A stretch of DNA of 64,000 bases from Pictodentalium vernedei (Eukaryota > Mollusca > Scaphopoda > Dentaliida > Dentaliidae): positions 62,919,084-62,983,083 of the forward strand of contig CM062296.1 of NCBI GenBank assembly GCA_031216915.1. The letters run 5' to 3'. The stretch's first letter is position 1; each line of letters opens with the position of its first letter. Both the position numbers and the translations under genes were made by a program. The notes under the pieces were generated by a model that saw only the letters and a list, made by a program, of their open reading frames with translations, did no database searches and was not told the origin of the DNA. Shown piece after piece: positions 10,569 to 21,590 of the stretch.

Positions 10569-11510
10569 CATAGCTACTCGTCAACTCATTTCTGGCAAAC
10601 GTTTTATATTTTTTCAACACAGGCCTCTTGAAGTCCAGTGAAATTCTGTCACCAATTTCGAGTCGAGATCATTCTAGTCAAACTATGTGGGGCCTTTTAA
10701 TGATCCCCAGAGTATATTGTTTCATTTTTGCTTTCACATAGGTATCTCTAGGTATCAATCATTGTTGATGACAGTTCACTATACACTGTATTCACTGCAA
10801 ATCCGATAATATTGACAGAAAATACGGGGAAAAGTTTTGTTTATGTCGAGGATTGATCGCGATTATTTCTGTTCAAGTTAATCCAAAACTGTTCAGGATT
10901 GGTTCCCGCATTTCTTGACATTTGATCATGGACTGGTCTCATACAGTCTGCTAATACTGAAAATGAGCTAATACATTGGTATTGATAAGCCTGTTTCGAA
11001 ACTGCCATCTTGGAATTTTAATCTATGCACGTGTCGCAGGGTATAAACAGAGCGAGTTCCATGTTCATCGCGTTGAGGTCTGTGCCAGCCAAGTCAATTA
11101 ATATTGTGAAATATCAAGTTTAAATTCATAGTACCGTTGTCACCATTCAAATTAACTGAAGGACATTACTAGACAACTTTAAACGATGTGATATCGCATC
11201 TAGCATTGCATGGAGAGCGTACAACACGGCGATTGTGTTTTACTTGTTGGTGAAAAACACTACCGTGCACGTTTTCCTTGAGACAAAATTGTGTGTATGT
11301 ATGGGGGGCGCGGGGGGGGGGGGAGGGGGGGCTCTTTTACAATATAGACATGTACCTCCGAGACATACTGTTGATAGCAAGTATATATGTTTTTTTTTAG
11401 TTCTTTATCTTAGCGCGTTCGATCGGTCTAATCACGACCGACACATTATCGTTATAATAATATCGCGATGTTCAGATTCGAATGTGATGCATGTATTGCC
11501 CAAATAGCGC
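10569..11510. other. No recognised gene
   Basis: Low-information sequence with a G-rich run at about 11304-11330. No terminal repeats or motifs seen. Confidence 0.5.
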
Positions 11511-11660
11511 ATTATTAGCGCGTCCAGGTTTCCACGTTATTATAGGCTGTACTGTACAGCGTTATTAGCGCGTCCAGGTTTCCACCTTATTATAGGCTGT
11601 ACTGTACAACGTTATTAGCGCGTCCAGGTTTCCACCTTATTATAGGCTGTACTGTACATG
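11511..11660. repeat. Three-copy tandem repeat, 50 bp period
   Basis: CGTCCAGGTTTCCACSTTAT recurs at 11521, 11571 and 11621, each followed by TATAGGCTGTACTGTACA. Copies differ at one to three positions, so the array is fairly young. Confidence 0.95.
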
Positions 11661-11826
11661 TACTTTCGTGATTATGCTCATCCTGAATATGCTATATTTT
11701 GATCACATGCACTACAGTGAAACAGTCGTCATTAAAACTTAACAGTTCCCTTCGTTTTACGAACATGTCTGTCAATGAAGGGGTGAATATTATATGATAA
11801 AATGATTATTATGGCTATATCGGCGC

Positions 11827-11895
11827 GTGAGAACCATAAGGTTCTATCTTCCACTTTCTATCTCCCAGTGGAAGATAGAACCTTATGGTTCTCAC
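11827..11895. repeat. Perfect hairpin, 29 bp arms
   Basis: Arms 11827-11855 and 11867-11895 (stem starting GTGAGAACCATAAGGTTCTA) are exact inverses. Pairing continues weakly outward (ATATCG). Confidence 0.95.
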
Positions 11896-11970
11896 ACGAC
11901 GATATGGGTTTCCGAGATGGTGTTCTTGTCTCGACATCAATACGCCACACCGGAAACCCACGTGGTGGTA

Positions 11971-12265
11971 CAGTTAAAACTAGAAGTCCTGTCATGAACT
12001 GTGCGCTTATCTGGGCCTAACTGTGGGTGGGAATTGCGCGAATTACCGTATTGAATGGCATCCAAAGCAGGGCAGGTTCTCCTCGTTACTCATAGCAAAC
12101 ACAGGCAATGTTTCTGCCAATGGACCTCCGGGTTACCCGGAGGTCCATTGGCTGAAACATTGTTGTGCACAAACCATATGTACAAAATGTTATAGCTGTA
12201 CTATGGTCATAGCGCGTAGATTGCTATTTGTGCGGATTTCTTGACAGGGCTTCTAGTTTTAACTG
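11971..12265. mobile_element. Palindromic MITE family A, copy 1 (TA-flanked)
   Basis: Ends CAGTTAAAACTAGAAGTCCT ... inverted at the right, with TA on both sides (11969-11970, 12266-12267), as in Tc1/mariner-type MITEs. The central hairpin is the stem GCCAATGGACCTCCGGG with its inverse, near 12117-12151. Other copies: 31878, 33695 (half), 36965 and 50193. Confidence 0.9.
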
Positions 12266-12267
12266 TA

Positions 12268-12693
12268 ATAACTTGAATTTAGTTACTGCATAGTTGTCCT
12301 GGCTGGGTCTATTACTCTCAAATGTAATATATTATTACCTTTGATTTTTTTCTTATTTTATTATATTACAATTACGTTTGGAAATTCGATTATTATATCG
12401 TATTAAAATATCTTTTAAAAGTTTAATAAATATTACTTTTCTGTCAATTTTATTACTTTTGTCAATTACCCAATTTTCAGGCAGAAATTTGTTACCATAA
12501 TGCAGATCACGACATGCTTTAAGAGTACATATATACATGTATAACGTGTCTTCTTTACTATTGGATATATAATGACGGAAAGGAGAAACGCGAGTCCAGT
12601 TTTGGTAATATTATTGTTTTATCCGTAGACCAAATGTAGTAAAATTTGACACATAACTACCTTAGTGCTCTGTCTAAGGAGTCTTTGGTTAAA
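12268..12693. other. No recognised feature
   Basis: A/T-rich. No hairpin, repeat or coding motif seen. Confidence 0.5.
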
Positions 12694-13696
12694 TTTCGGT
12701 CAATCATGGCTACGTTGCATGGTTTCAACAGATTTTTCAACAAAGCGTGTTTCCCGGGCACTCGGAGTTGATAGGGGTAGGGCTATTGTTATAATTATGC
12801 AGGGCTAACCGCAACGTCTCGTTGTCCAGCAATTTAGTGTCTTTGCGTCAACGATACGTCGTTTAGCTGGGCGTCTCATAACCACAGGAACATTCGCTAA
12901 TGTCCGCGCGTTACGTTGCCATGTCAAGACTGAGGCATACGTCTCTCACACCTCCCTAACCGATCTGAGACGGCGGCGGAGACGCCGCATCAGATTGTAG
13001 ACACAAATGGTCGCTGAACATGTCCACGAACAGTTAAGAATCGGTTGCGGGAGTTCCATTTAAGACCACAGCGTCCCTACGTTGGTCCGCAACTTACACC
13101 CAGGCAATATGAACGTCGATTGCAATGGCCGCGGGCACATGCTCCAAATTGGTTCAAGTTTTACAAGTCAGATGGACGGCAACGTTGAGGTGAGCGATAT
13201 TCTGATCCGTACGTTAATGAAAACGGAAGATTCAGGTGAGGATCTGTTATGGTTAGGGTGAGTAATTTCTGATGAAGTGAAAACACCTCCTGTGGTCATC
13301 CAGGGCGATCTTGTAGCCTTAAGATATCTGGATGTGGTCCTCATGCCTCACGCCCTTCCACTTATCCAAGCGCGTAACCTTACGTTGCAGTAGGATAATG
13401 CGAGACCGCAAGTTGCTTGAGTTTGTCGTTACCTTCACAACCAAAACCAGGTCTCGATTGGCCAGCCTACAGTTCAGATTTATCCCCGATCGAGCATTTG
13501 TAATACGAGCTGGGCAGGAGGATCAGGAAGCGCGTCAACGTCCCACACAACTTCGCTCAACTCACGCAGGCCCTTATTCGAGAGTGGAATAACATCCCAC
13601 AAAGGACAACATACATATTAATGGGGTCAATGGTAAGGGGAGTTAGAGCAGTGACTGAAGCCCGGTGTGGGCACACCCGATATTGCTTTTGATCAG
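12694..13696 (+). pseudogene. Tc1-like transposase remnant
   Basis: Fragments in shifting frames follow Tc1 order. A helix-turn-helix region lies near 12850-12960. LRPQRPYVGPQLTPRQYERR lies at about 13053-13112, the usual 'R+P...LT..+...R' linker before the catalytic domain. FRGGSVMV is at about 13229-13255. DNARPQVA is at about 13397-13420, where the second catalytic Asp lies. WPAYSSDLSPIEHL is at about 13460-13505, where the Glu of DD34E lies. The C-terminal block ending in CGHTRY reaches 13692. Several stops and frameshifts break it. Terminal repeats are not clear. Confidence 0.85.
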
Positions 13697-14187
13697 GAAA
13701 CGGCGTAGTGTACCCGCGTTTGAACGTTATCTATGCAACGCCGTCTGTGTAAAGACAACAAAACTCGTCAAAATGTAATCAGTAATGAAGAAATAACATC
13801 AAAATCCAAACAATGGAATAATCAACGATAACACATTTGTAATATTTACCAGAGAAAAAAACTGGTGTTTCTTTTTCCGCTATTATAAATGCAGGTGTCA
13901 AAATCATAAAAATAAGAAACCGCTTTATTTCCTTTCCATTCTTGCTGGCATCATTTGTTGGATATGATGAGAGGATTCCAATAAATTATACCACTGGTTG
14001 GCTTTATCATCACAGGAAAAAAAACACACTGAATGATTTTAAATTATTTTTTCCGTCTATAAATTCAAAGTACTGTATAGCTTGGATTGAAACCACTCAC
14101 ACATTACTGTATATTCAAAAACAGTGTATCTTTGAAAACAACAAATTGACTGTGGTTATATCATGTTTAAATGTGTTATAATTTCAT
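13697..14187. other. No recognised feature
   Basis: A/T-rich, with a short open frame at 13942-14181 that shows no motif. Confidence 0.5.
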
Positions 14188-14740
14188 TTATTACACGCAT
14201 GTTCTATTTAATCCACATTTACAGCAACACTAAACCATGCGGAAAATGAAAATCTGTTCGGAACATATGTGTGGAACGAAAATCGTTGACGGACTATTTT
14301 TAAACAGAAGAGAAATTTCATTGGAAGTTTGTACAAATCGTGCAACGGAATTACAGTTTGAATGGCTAGCGATACCTGAAAATTGTCCCCTGAGTTCCAA
14401 TGTATTCTATGTGCCAGTAGGCACAGAGAGCGCATTGGGACTCAGGGGGCGAAATAGTAACACGAGTGCGCCTCGCAAATTTGATTGGCGATAAAATGTA
14501 TTGTTTTTGTTTATAGTTGTCAAATTATTTGTTGGCTGACGTTCTTATAATTGTTTTAACAGACGTGAAGGCGTGTAATAAACACAGAACGACACACACG
14601 TGTGAATGGGTTAATCGATATGGCACTTTGTGCCATCGCGGAGGGATAAAACTCGAGGCCTGCGACCTCTCGTTCTATCCTTCCACGCTGGCACTCGTGC
14701 CATATCGATTAACCCATTCACACGTGTGTGTCGTTCTGTG
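14188..14740 (+). mobile_element. B/E family MITE with two hairpins, copy 1
   Basis: Starts TTATTACACGC (14188-14198); its inverse GCGTGTAATAA lies at 14571-14581. Between them is a hairpin (CCTGAGTTCCAATGTATTCT ... AGGCACAGAGAGCGCATTGG, about 14390-14450). Directly after comes a second hairpin with perfect 44 bp arms, 14583-14626 and 14697-14740 (stem starting CACAGAACGACACACACGTG), whose 70 bp loop has a smaller stem. The copy at 20178-20683 has the same order in the opposite orientation. The pairing makes short open frames on both strands; they are shadows of the palindrome. Confidence 0.85.
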
Positions 14741-15109
14741 CATTTCATGATTCGCTCAAAACACATATTAAACATATCCGGTATCAGAATTGTAATAAAA
14801 CAGTAATAAAACAGTAATAAATATTACACAGTTATTTTTCAGACTCTTATATTATATTACTATTACTTGTAACAAAAATATTTAAAAAATCTGTATTAAC
14901 ATTTATCTATTGACTAAAGAGAATTTTTTGATTTGATTGGTTGATAGATACGTGGTATGAGACCATATTCATTGAAACCCACGATACGTCCGCCCAGCCA
15001 CTGACAAATTTCCCATACCCAGTGGAAGCCTCGTTCCGAAATCTACAAATTGTCCATACCCCGTAGAAGACGCGTCATTCCAGTTTTACAGTGTACATGT
15101 ATTATATTT

Positions 15110-15245
15110 TAATTTGTTATCTCCAAATTTTTATCTCCAAAATATAACTCATGACCCCTTATTGGAATGAGCTTGTCGAGTACCCTCCAATGCGGGGTTC
15201 ATAAGCTATGTTTTTGAGACAAAAAAGAAAAAGAGAAATTCAATA
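15110..15245. mobile_element. piggyBac-type palindromic MITE core
   Basis: Contains TAACTCATGACCCCTTATTG and GAATGAGCTTG, with the inverted half GGGTTCATAAGCTATGTTTT. It is the family seen whole at 42790-42992. Confidence 0.6.
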
Positions 15246-15389
15246 ATTTTTTTATGCTAGTCATATCGGCATATTTTCACTAAAACTCTTTTGCACAAAA
15301 ATTCGACAGAAACCTGTATGGCTCACCAACGGAAGATGCACACGTGAAATAGATTGTACTTCTAAAACGGAAAGTCAATAGATAAATTC

Positions 15390-15564
15390 GTTACCCCGTG
15401 TCTGATCACGTGGTACGGGTTTTTACCTACCCGAAGCCAGCCGTATCCCATGAGGCCGAAGTAGTATAATTTTTAGATTTCAGAACGAGGCTTCCACTGG
15501 GTATGGGATACGGCTGGCTTCGGGTAGGTAAAAACCCGTACCACGTGATCAGACACGGGGTAAC
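15390..15564. repeat. Perfect hairpin, 61 bp arms
   Basis: Arms 15390-15450 and 15504-15564 (stem starting GTTACCCCGTGTCTGATCAC) are exact inverses with a 53 bp loop. Confidence 0.97.
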
Positions 15565-15681
15565 TAATATTACTCAGTTATTTTTCAGACTCATATATTA
15601 TATTAGTATTACTTGTAACAAAGATATTAAGAAACCCTGTATTAACATCTCTCCCTAACAAAGATTGATTGAAAATATCTA

Positions 15682-15938
15682 CAGTACGTGGAGAGTGGAT
15701 TGTAACCAAATCACCCGCGGAGTGCAGTCATCTCCCAAGCTATAACTTTCAAATTGTGCAGAAATCGACAGAAAACAAAAGCAATGTTTCAGCCAATGGA
15801 CCCCCGGGTTCAACCCGGAGGTCCATTGGCTGAAACTTTGCTTGTACTGGTTATGCTTTGCAACACATTTGCAATTATTGCTCGGGTGGGATATCCACTC
15901 TGTGGGTAATTTAGTGATAATACATTCTCCACGTACTG
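15682..15938. mobile_element. Palindromic MITE family M (TA-flanked)
   Basis: Ends CAGTACGTGGAGAGTGG ... TCTCCACGTACTG with TA on both sides. The central hairpin (CAATGTTTCAGCCAATGGAC and its inverse) is shared with family A although the ends differ, so the two families appear to have exchanged or share a core. Confidence 0.85.
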
Positions 15939-15940
15939 TA

Positions 15941-16609
15941 CAAACACTTTTCCACGCGCGTGTTCATGTTTTGGTTAAGAATTTTTTGATTTCTTATAAG
16001 ATAATTATACTGCACTAAAGTACTTCAATCGGTATTTTCAGTTGGTGGAGATTTGTTTTACTGGGTTTTTTTGTCCTCCGTCGAACGAAGTTTTTCCCTA
16101 TTCAAGCCATCAAGATTAGCAATACACCAACTGAAGATAGGGCAAGATGATGAAGTAAAAGAATTCTATGTAACCATTCATTCTTGCCCAAATTTTAAAC
16201 ACGAATTCATCGGTCATAACGGAACATGGTAGATACACCCCACTCGAAGGTGAAGAGACATCTACCGGAACCACACAAGTAAATTAATTCTGAATGGGAG
16301 GTATTGCTAATCCCATGCGTTTTAGGGCGCCGTGGTGTAGGTTTTGCAAACATGTGTCATGCAGAAACTGGCTATTGATTATCCCGTCTGTCTCCTCCGG
16401 CGATAAGGATCTCGGCGATGTGTAGGTCGGGTTTGTCGTTACGTCCTTCCATTTACCCAAACGTGGGTCGGTCAAAAGGGTTCGAAGCCTAACACGGAAA
16501 TCAGCAAAGGTCAAAAATGTGTGTAATTTATTTTCAGTATAATCACCCATCTTCTCAATGCAATTCTCCTATTGGTTTCAAAGTTTTTCGATTCAAGTAA
16601 AGAAAAATT
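15941..16609. other. Unassigned; short open frame 16284-16550 (-)
   Basis: The 88-codon minus-strand frame (MGDYTENKLHTFLTF...) has no motif I recognise and lies just downstream of a mariner remnant on the same strand. It may be element 3' sequence or chance. Confidence 0.3.
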
Positions 16610-17430
16610 ATTTTAGCAACACCTTGAAATACCCGTTAAAAGCATCTTTCAGATCAATATGATGTGCTTGGGCCAAATCCTAAGGACATGGGGCTGAGGA
16701 AGCTTCTCCAAAACACAGTGTCGCTCAAACACCATTCTCATCATTGCGGTGTGATGAGGCACGGCCATGCAAAGCCAGGACCGCAACCGTGAACATTCCT
16801 AAATGGAAACTCTCAATCGTTGAAGTAACGCAGCGTAATAAGCACCGATGACAGTCTTCTGATCCTCCAATTAGACAATAATAATCCAACTTATAGCGTT
16901 ACACAACACTGTGGTCATAATCTTCTTCAATGACTTTGACGCATTCAGTTTCTTGAGTGGATGAGAAGTTGTGTGGTGCCATTTCATAAGTTGATGTTCT
17001 GATTCGGCATCATAAGGGTAAAGCCACCTCTCATCTCCAGTTACTCATTAATCTATCTTTGAAGCGACAAATAAACTCTTAACATCAGCTGCATATTCTT
17101 TAGTGAACTTTCTGCTCTTCCTCGCTTCAGATCGGAGTTCAGAGACATCGGCACCAAACGGCCGATATCTTGGCCACAGGTAAATGGTTAAGAATTATAG
17201 CCACAATAGATCTATGACTAAATCCTGTTTATTCCGCACCTTTAGCAATGATTACACAGAGGCCTTTAAATTTTAAATTCTTCTCAACTAACGACGGTAA
17301 ACGCAGTGCCCAAATAAGATAATTGCGCCCAATTGTTTTTTGCAGTGTTTCAGCAATATATGGTTTGGTCAGGTTTCCCTGATGCTTGCAGTTTAGCTTA
17401 GAGCTTACATTCGAAATCAAACAATGCAAC
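16610..17430 (-). pseudogene. Mariner-type transposase remnant
   Basis: Read on the minus strand, the block TGDERWLYPYDAESEHQLMK (about 17047-16988) is the mariner motif around the first catalytic Asp ('GDEtWv.hy.pe.k.qs..W'). It is followed by WHHTTSHPLKKLNASKS (about 16987-16937) and KKIMTTVLCNAISWIII, then GAYYAALLQRLR (about 16847-16812), the usual 'Y...L..L' helix. The upstream part (17430-17100) has weak resemblance to the paired helix-turn-helix half. Stops and frameshifts are many. The second and third catalytic positions are not clear, and TIRs were not found. Confidence 0.8.
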
Positions 17431-17469
17431 AGATAAATATTTTTTTATAAATCCACAGAGTGCGCCAAA

Positions 17470-17527
17470 GAAAAGCAATGGGCGTCGACAGTGTCGTATA
17501 CGACACTGTCGACGACGATTGCTTTTC
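17470..17527. repeat. Hairpin, about 29 bp arms
   Basis: The stem GTCGACAGTGTCGTA / TACGACACTGTCGAC is extended by GAAAAGCAAT / ATTGCTTTTC across a 4-base mismatch. Confidence 0.9.
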
Positions 17528-18419
17528 TGTTGCGAATTCCATATGATCATGTACTTAAAGCTTGAGATCTATTATATTCATGTTTGTGGCATTTCTCAGT
17601 AAACGCCACGCGTAATTTACATTCAAATAGATCTTTGGTCCGACACTGAGAAACTGAGAAGCCTTCTCGAGTTAGTCGAGTAAACTTACGTCAATGTGCA
17701 TGGATAGTGGTGGGAGGAAACCAGTGATAACGGCGAAGACCGAAAACAAGGGGCTGTAAGCTGGCATTTTAAGACCGGTGACCAAAAACCTAAAACAGAC
17801 GATAAGACGAAGAAAATACCGGTGCTTTTTCTCCAATCATGCAGGCCACATCCATCTTTGCCGTTGTGCCCAAATCACGTCAATAATTACTAATATATAT
17901 TGTAAATATTCTTTTATTTTTGTTTTTAATGTTTGTGTATTTCAGATACAACATAAAACATAGCAATACAAATTTAAAAAGTTAAAAACATTTCTTTATC
18001 AAGACATTGAGCTTCTGGGATAATGACAACAATGTACAGAACAAAACAATATTTTATTTAGTTATTTTTCCACCAACAAGAACATTTGCATCCGTCGGGT
18101 CGGGAGAAAACGAGGTATGGATGTTCTCATGATCTTCGAAAAGTACCCAATAAATACCATCTGATAGCAATGGAGCCCGTTTTTTTCTCTCGGGGTTGGA
18201 GTGTTTTCAGCTCAAGGCTGCGATAATATCTAAGTTGATTAAGGTATCTATCGAACGTCGCCATGCATTTTCACACTTTGCAGAAATAAATAAAAGTCTT
18301 ATACAGGAGTGTACAGAATACGGCTGCATCGTTGTGTGTACGATGGTCATCTTGATTTCTCAGACCCAGAAGAATATATTTAGGTGAGGCGGCGAAAGGA
18401 ATGTTTCATCTTTCTTTCA
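17528..18419. other. No recognised gene
   Basis: No motif found. A repeated AATGTTTCATCTTTCTTTCA at 18400-18438 marks a short duplication at the 3' edge of the LINE below. Confidence 0.45.
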
Positions 18420-21400
18420 AAATGTTTCATCTTTCTTTCAATTTCTCTGATAAATTCAGAAAAACTGTTTTTGGAAAAAGTATTCGAAAACCAAGTGCAA
18501 TATAGTTTGCTTTTCCTTCATTAAAAAATTGTGCCTTGTTCCGTTTCAGGTAGTTTACATTTGTGAAGTTTGGAGTTTGTATATAGTATTTAATGTAAAA
18601 TTTTGTGTTGAAAACTTTGCAAATATATATCGGCAGAAACCTGGAAAGAGTTTTTTTGTGCAGATCAAGGCCCAACTTCTGGTATTTAAAACGTCTTTCC
18701 ATCTTGTCTAACTTTGTTGGTAGTTTTGAAGACAGTTATAGTAAAACCGGAAAAAAAAGATATGCATGTTTTCTGATTCTTCTTTATTTTTTTATTTTTT
18801 TTTTTTAGTATTTGTATTTCATACTGATTGAAGTTTTGGGTGTTTTTGTCGATTTTTCCAATTTCTTGGAAGTGCGTCAATAAAACCACGGTAAAGTGTA
18901 AAGGGTCTTTTTTATACCATACTTCGCTTTCACTCAATAAATTGTTAACGAAGTAAAGTCCATATTCGCACCATTTTTTTAGAACAATAGTTTGGTTTGA
19001 ATTGCTATTCTGTTGTTATAGAGGAGTGTTTGGGAGAAAACGTGCTCTTTCCGCGAATACCAAATTTTGTAACTACGGAAAGCTTCAAAGGTGACAAAGA
19101 TCGAGTTTTCCATAGAGCAATTATATTCAAGCCAGAAAATAAGTAGACTCTCATCTGCAAAATGAGGTTCAAAGAGGGTAAATTTAGTTATGCTACCCTG
19201 CTGTGAATCAGGGTCTCCAAAACTCAACAGAAAGAGGTACCCACAGGAGAAAATGACACTGTGTATGGAATAGCATCATCACATTCATCCTCAGGGGACC
19301 TCATTCTGCAAATGCCAGACTGCTTATTTTCAGGCCTGATTATATTTGGATCATGAACATTTCAGGTCCATCCCAGCTTCAGATCACGGCTATAACTCTT
19401 TACTTGAGGGAAAGTAATGCCACCGTTTTGTATTGTGTTGATTATCAAATCACATTTGGTCTCATTTTGTCGGTTTTATCTGACCACAGGAATTTGAAAA
19501 TAGTTATTGAATTTTATGCAACACCTCATCTGAGCCCGGAAGAACCGACAAAACAACGTATCAACTGGGGCATAGCAGGTGTTTTTAGTACAGATATTTT
19601 GCCTATTAAGGATTAATATCTTCGTTCAGCAGTTTTCTATTTTCGTTATTTTAGTGAGGAAGTTATTTGTGACATAATTTTCACTAATAAAATTGAATTC
19701 ACTTCCCGGCAATGTAAAGGAGTTCCCCTGATTCTGATTTAGTTGCTCTTTTGTTGAAATTCCTTCACCATAACCCATTTTTCCTCCAATCCGTACCATT
19801 TGAGTTTTTTCAATGTTTTCTCTGTTACCAGAAGTTTTCGCGACTCAGTTGATGCTGTTCCGGGCAGTGTTTAGAGAACTTTCTTCTCCGTATGGAAAAA
19901 AAGCGATGAGTCGTCTGCGTATTGAATGATTAAATATTCAGACTGGCGTTTGTGTGTTTATCCCTCGAATGTCAGGGCTAAATTTTAATGCAGTGCTTAA
20001 AATCTCGAAACTGATTATGAACAGGTAAGGCAACAAGGGATCGCCTTGTTTAACACCTCGCGACTGGTCAGATTTGTCCGAATAATGCACACTATTTAGA
20101 ATGAAGCCGTGAATATTTGTATAAAAGGTTTCGCACCATCTTATAATGGTGGGCCAAATTAAAAAAAGGGATATACACCGAACGACCTATGCGTGTGAAT
20201 GGGTTAATCGATATGGCACGAGGGCCAGCGTGGAAGAATAGAACGAGAGACCAAATGTCTCGTGTTTTATCCTTTCGCGATGGCATTAGTGCCATGTCGA
20301 TTAACCCATTCACACGCGTGTGTCGTTCTGCGTTTATTACACGCCTTCACGTCTCTAAAAGCAATTATTAGAAGGACACTCAGCAATTCATTTGACAACT
20401 ATCAACAAAAAGAACACATTTTATCCCCAACAAAATTTGTGAGGGAAACCCGTGTTACTGTTTCGTTCCCTGAGTTGCAACATAGAACACATTGGAACTC
20501 AGGGGACTATGTTCGGCTATCGCTAGCGATTTAAATTGTAATTGCGTTGTACGATTTCTAGAAAATTCCAGTGAAATTTCGCTTCCATTTAAAAATAATC
20601 CTTCAACGATTCCGATTTCTTTTATTTTTCCCATGCTTTAGAGTTGCTGTAGATGGGGATTGCATAGAACAGGCGTGTAATAAAACGTTTTTCGATAAAA
20701 AGCCATTTTAAAAAGTCAAAGGCCTTTTCTAAGTCCAATAAAACATATATTTAATATTTAATCTCACTTTTATTTAAGTCAAAATTAATGCGGGTGGATG
20801 CATCAATATGTCTAGATTTCATAAACTCAAGTTGGGTGTCTGATATAGGTTATGGCAATACGATTTTATATGATTGGCAATAACACAATCACTAGCACTG
20901 GATCCTATATTTACGTCAACATTGATTAGCGATATTGACCTCCAATGGTTTATATATATTTTAGATTTATGGGATTTTCGAACACGTGATGACACTCCCT
21001 CCTCTTTGAGTAACTGAGAGTTCTTGGGTGTTATAACCATGGTTTAAGAATTTATTATGATATATGCCTATATCTTCAAAACAAACTGTAAACCTCAGCA
21101 ATAAAACCGTCCGAATCTGGATTTGTTTTCGTTCGACCTTAGTGCACATAAGCATTTAAAACTCGAGAGAGTGCCTTCGAGGGTATTTTGCACGTCTTCC
21201 CCGAGAAAGTTTAGGAAAGAGTTCACTGAATTTACAGTTTGACTGATTAGTATAATTTTGAGGAGTAGAGATGTTATAAAACGCTACGCTCTTTCTTCTA
21301 CTATAATTTCGTTCAGGTAGGTGATTTCAGGTTATCTTAGCGATCAACCTTTCCGTTAAATGTCTATTTTTAAGTTTATAAAAATAATTTGTCGGTTTCT

Positions 21401-21590
21401 CATCGTCAACTTTCCATGTGGATTTTGTTCTTAAAATGATATCTTTGATCCCTGACTTATTAAAAAGTGTTTCGAAATTTTAAGCTATTGCTATGTCGCC
21501 ATTGTCTAATTTCTAATTTAGCACTTCTAATTCATTTTCAATATTGTTGTGCTTGTTTTGGGTACATGTTGTACATAGTTGATGAATATT
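18420..21590 (-). pseudogene. Tx1/L1-like LINE ORF2 remnant (RT and C-terminal part)
   Basis: Read on the minus strand from 21590. A pre-RT block has STWKVDDEKPTNYFYKLKNR (about 21430-21371). LSREDVQNTLEGTLS is near 21200-21155, then NPDSDGFIAEVY (about 21126-21091). HWRSISLINVD (about 20950-20918) matches 'nWRPIsLLN.d'. After the inserted MITE at 20178-20683 comes RGVKQGDPLLPYLF (about 20060-20019), the RT 'QGDPLsp.LF' block. Then EYLIIQYADDSSLFF (about 19940-19896) carries the catalytic YADD. Farther on, LIGKISVLKTPAMPQLIRC, KTDKMRPNVI and GGITFPQVKSYSRDLKLGW (about 19425-19369) match the C-terminal part typical of Tx1-type L1 elements. The tail, near 19050-18960, matches 'N..i.i.....f'. 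The endonuclease domain was not found. Stops and frameshifts throughout. Confidence 0.88.
20178..20683 (-). mobile_element. B/E family MITE, copy 2, inserted in the LINE
   Basis: Reverse orientation relative to 14188-14740, with the same order. It has TTATTACACGC at the 20683 end and a truncated inner hairpin (CTGAGTTGCAA ... TTGGAACTCAGGG, about 20469-20505). GCGTGTAATAAACGCAGAAC comes next, then a large hairpin (about 20178-20331) with the stem GAATGGGTTAATCGAYATGG. It separates the upstream RT blocks from the QGDP/YADD blocks of the LINE, so it is younger than the LINE. Confidence 0.85.

Larger units (their letters stand above)
14816..15663. repeat. Block bounded by about 100 bp direct repeats
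   Basis: The left repeat (about 14816-14920, with CAGTTATTTTTCAGACTC and ATTACTTGTAACAAA) recurs at about 15561-15663 in the same orientation with scattered differences. Between them lie a decayed piggyBac-type core (15110-15245) and the hairpin at 15390-15564. An extra inverted pair (CCATACCCAGTGGAAGCCTC at 15013-15032 and its inverse at about 15486-15505) joins the two halves. Confidence 0.7.

Noticed and set aside
14236-14750. Paired open frames on both strands in the B/E elements
   Set aside because: The DNA is palindromic, so an open frame on one strand is mirrored on the other.
14816-15663. Solo LTR retrotransposon from the 100 bp direct repeats
   Set aside because: No TG...CA ends, primer site, polypurine tract or gag/pol sequence between them.
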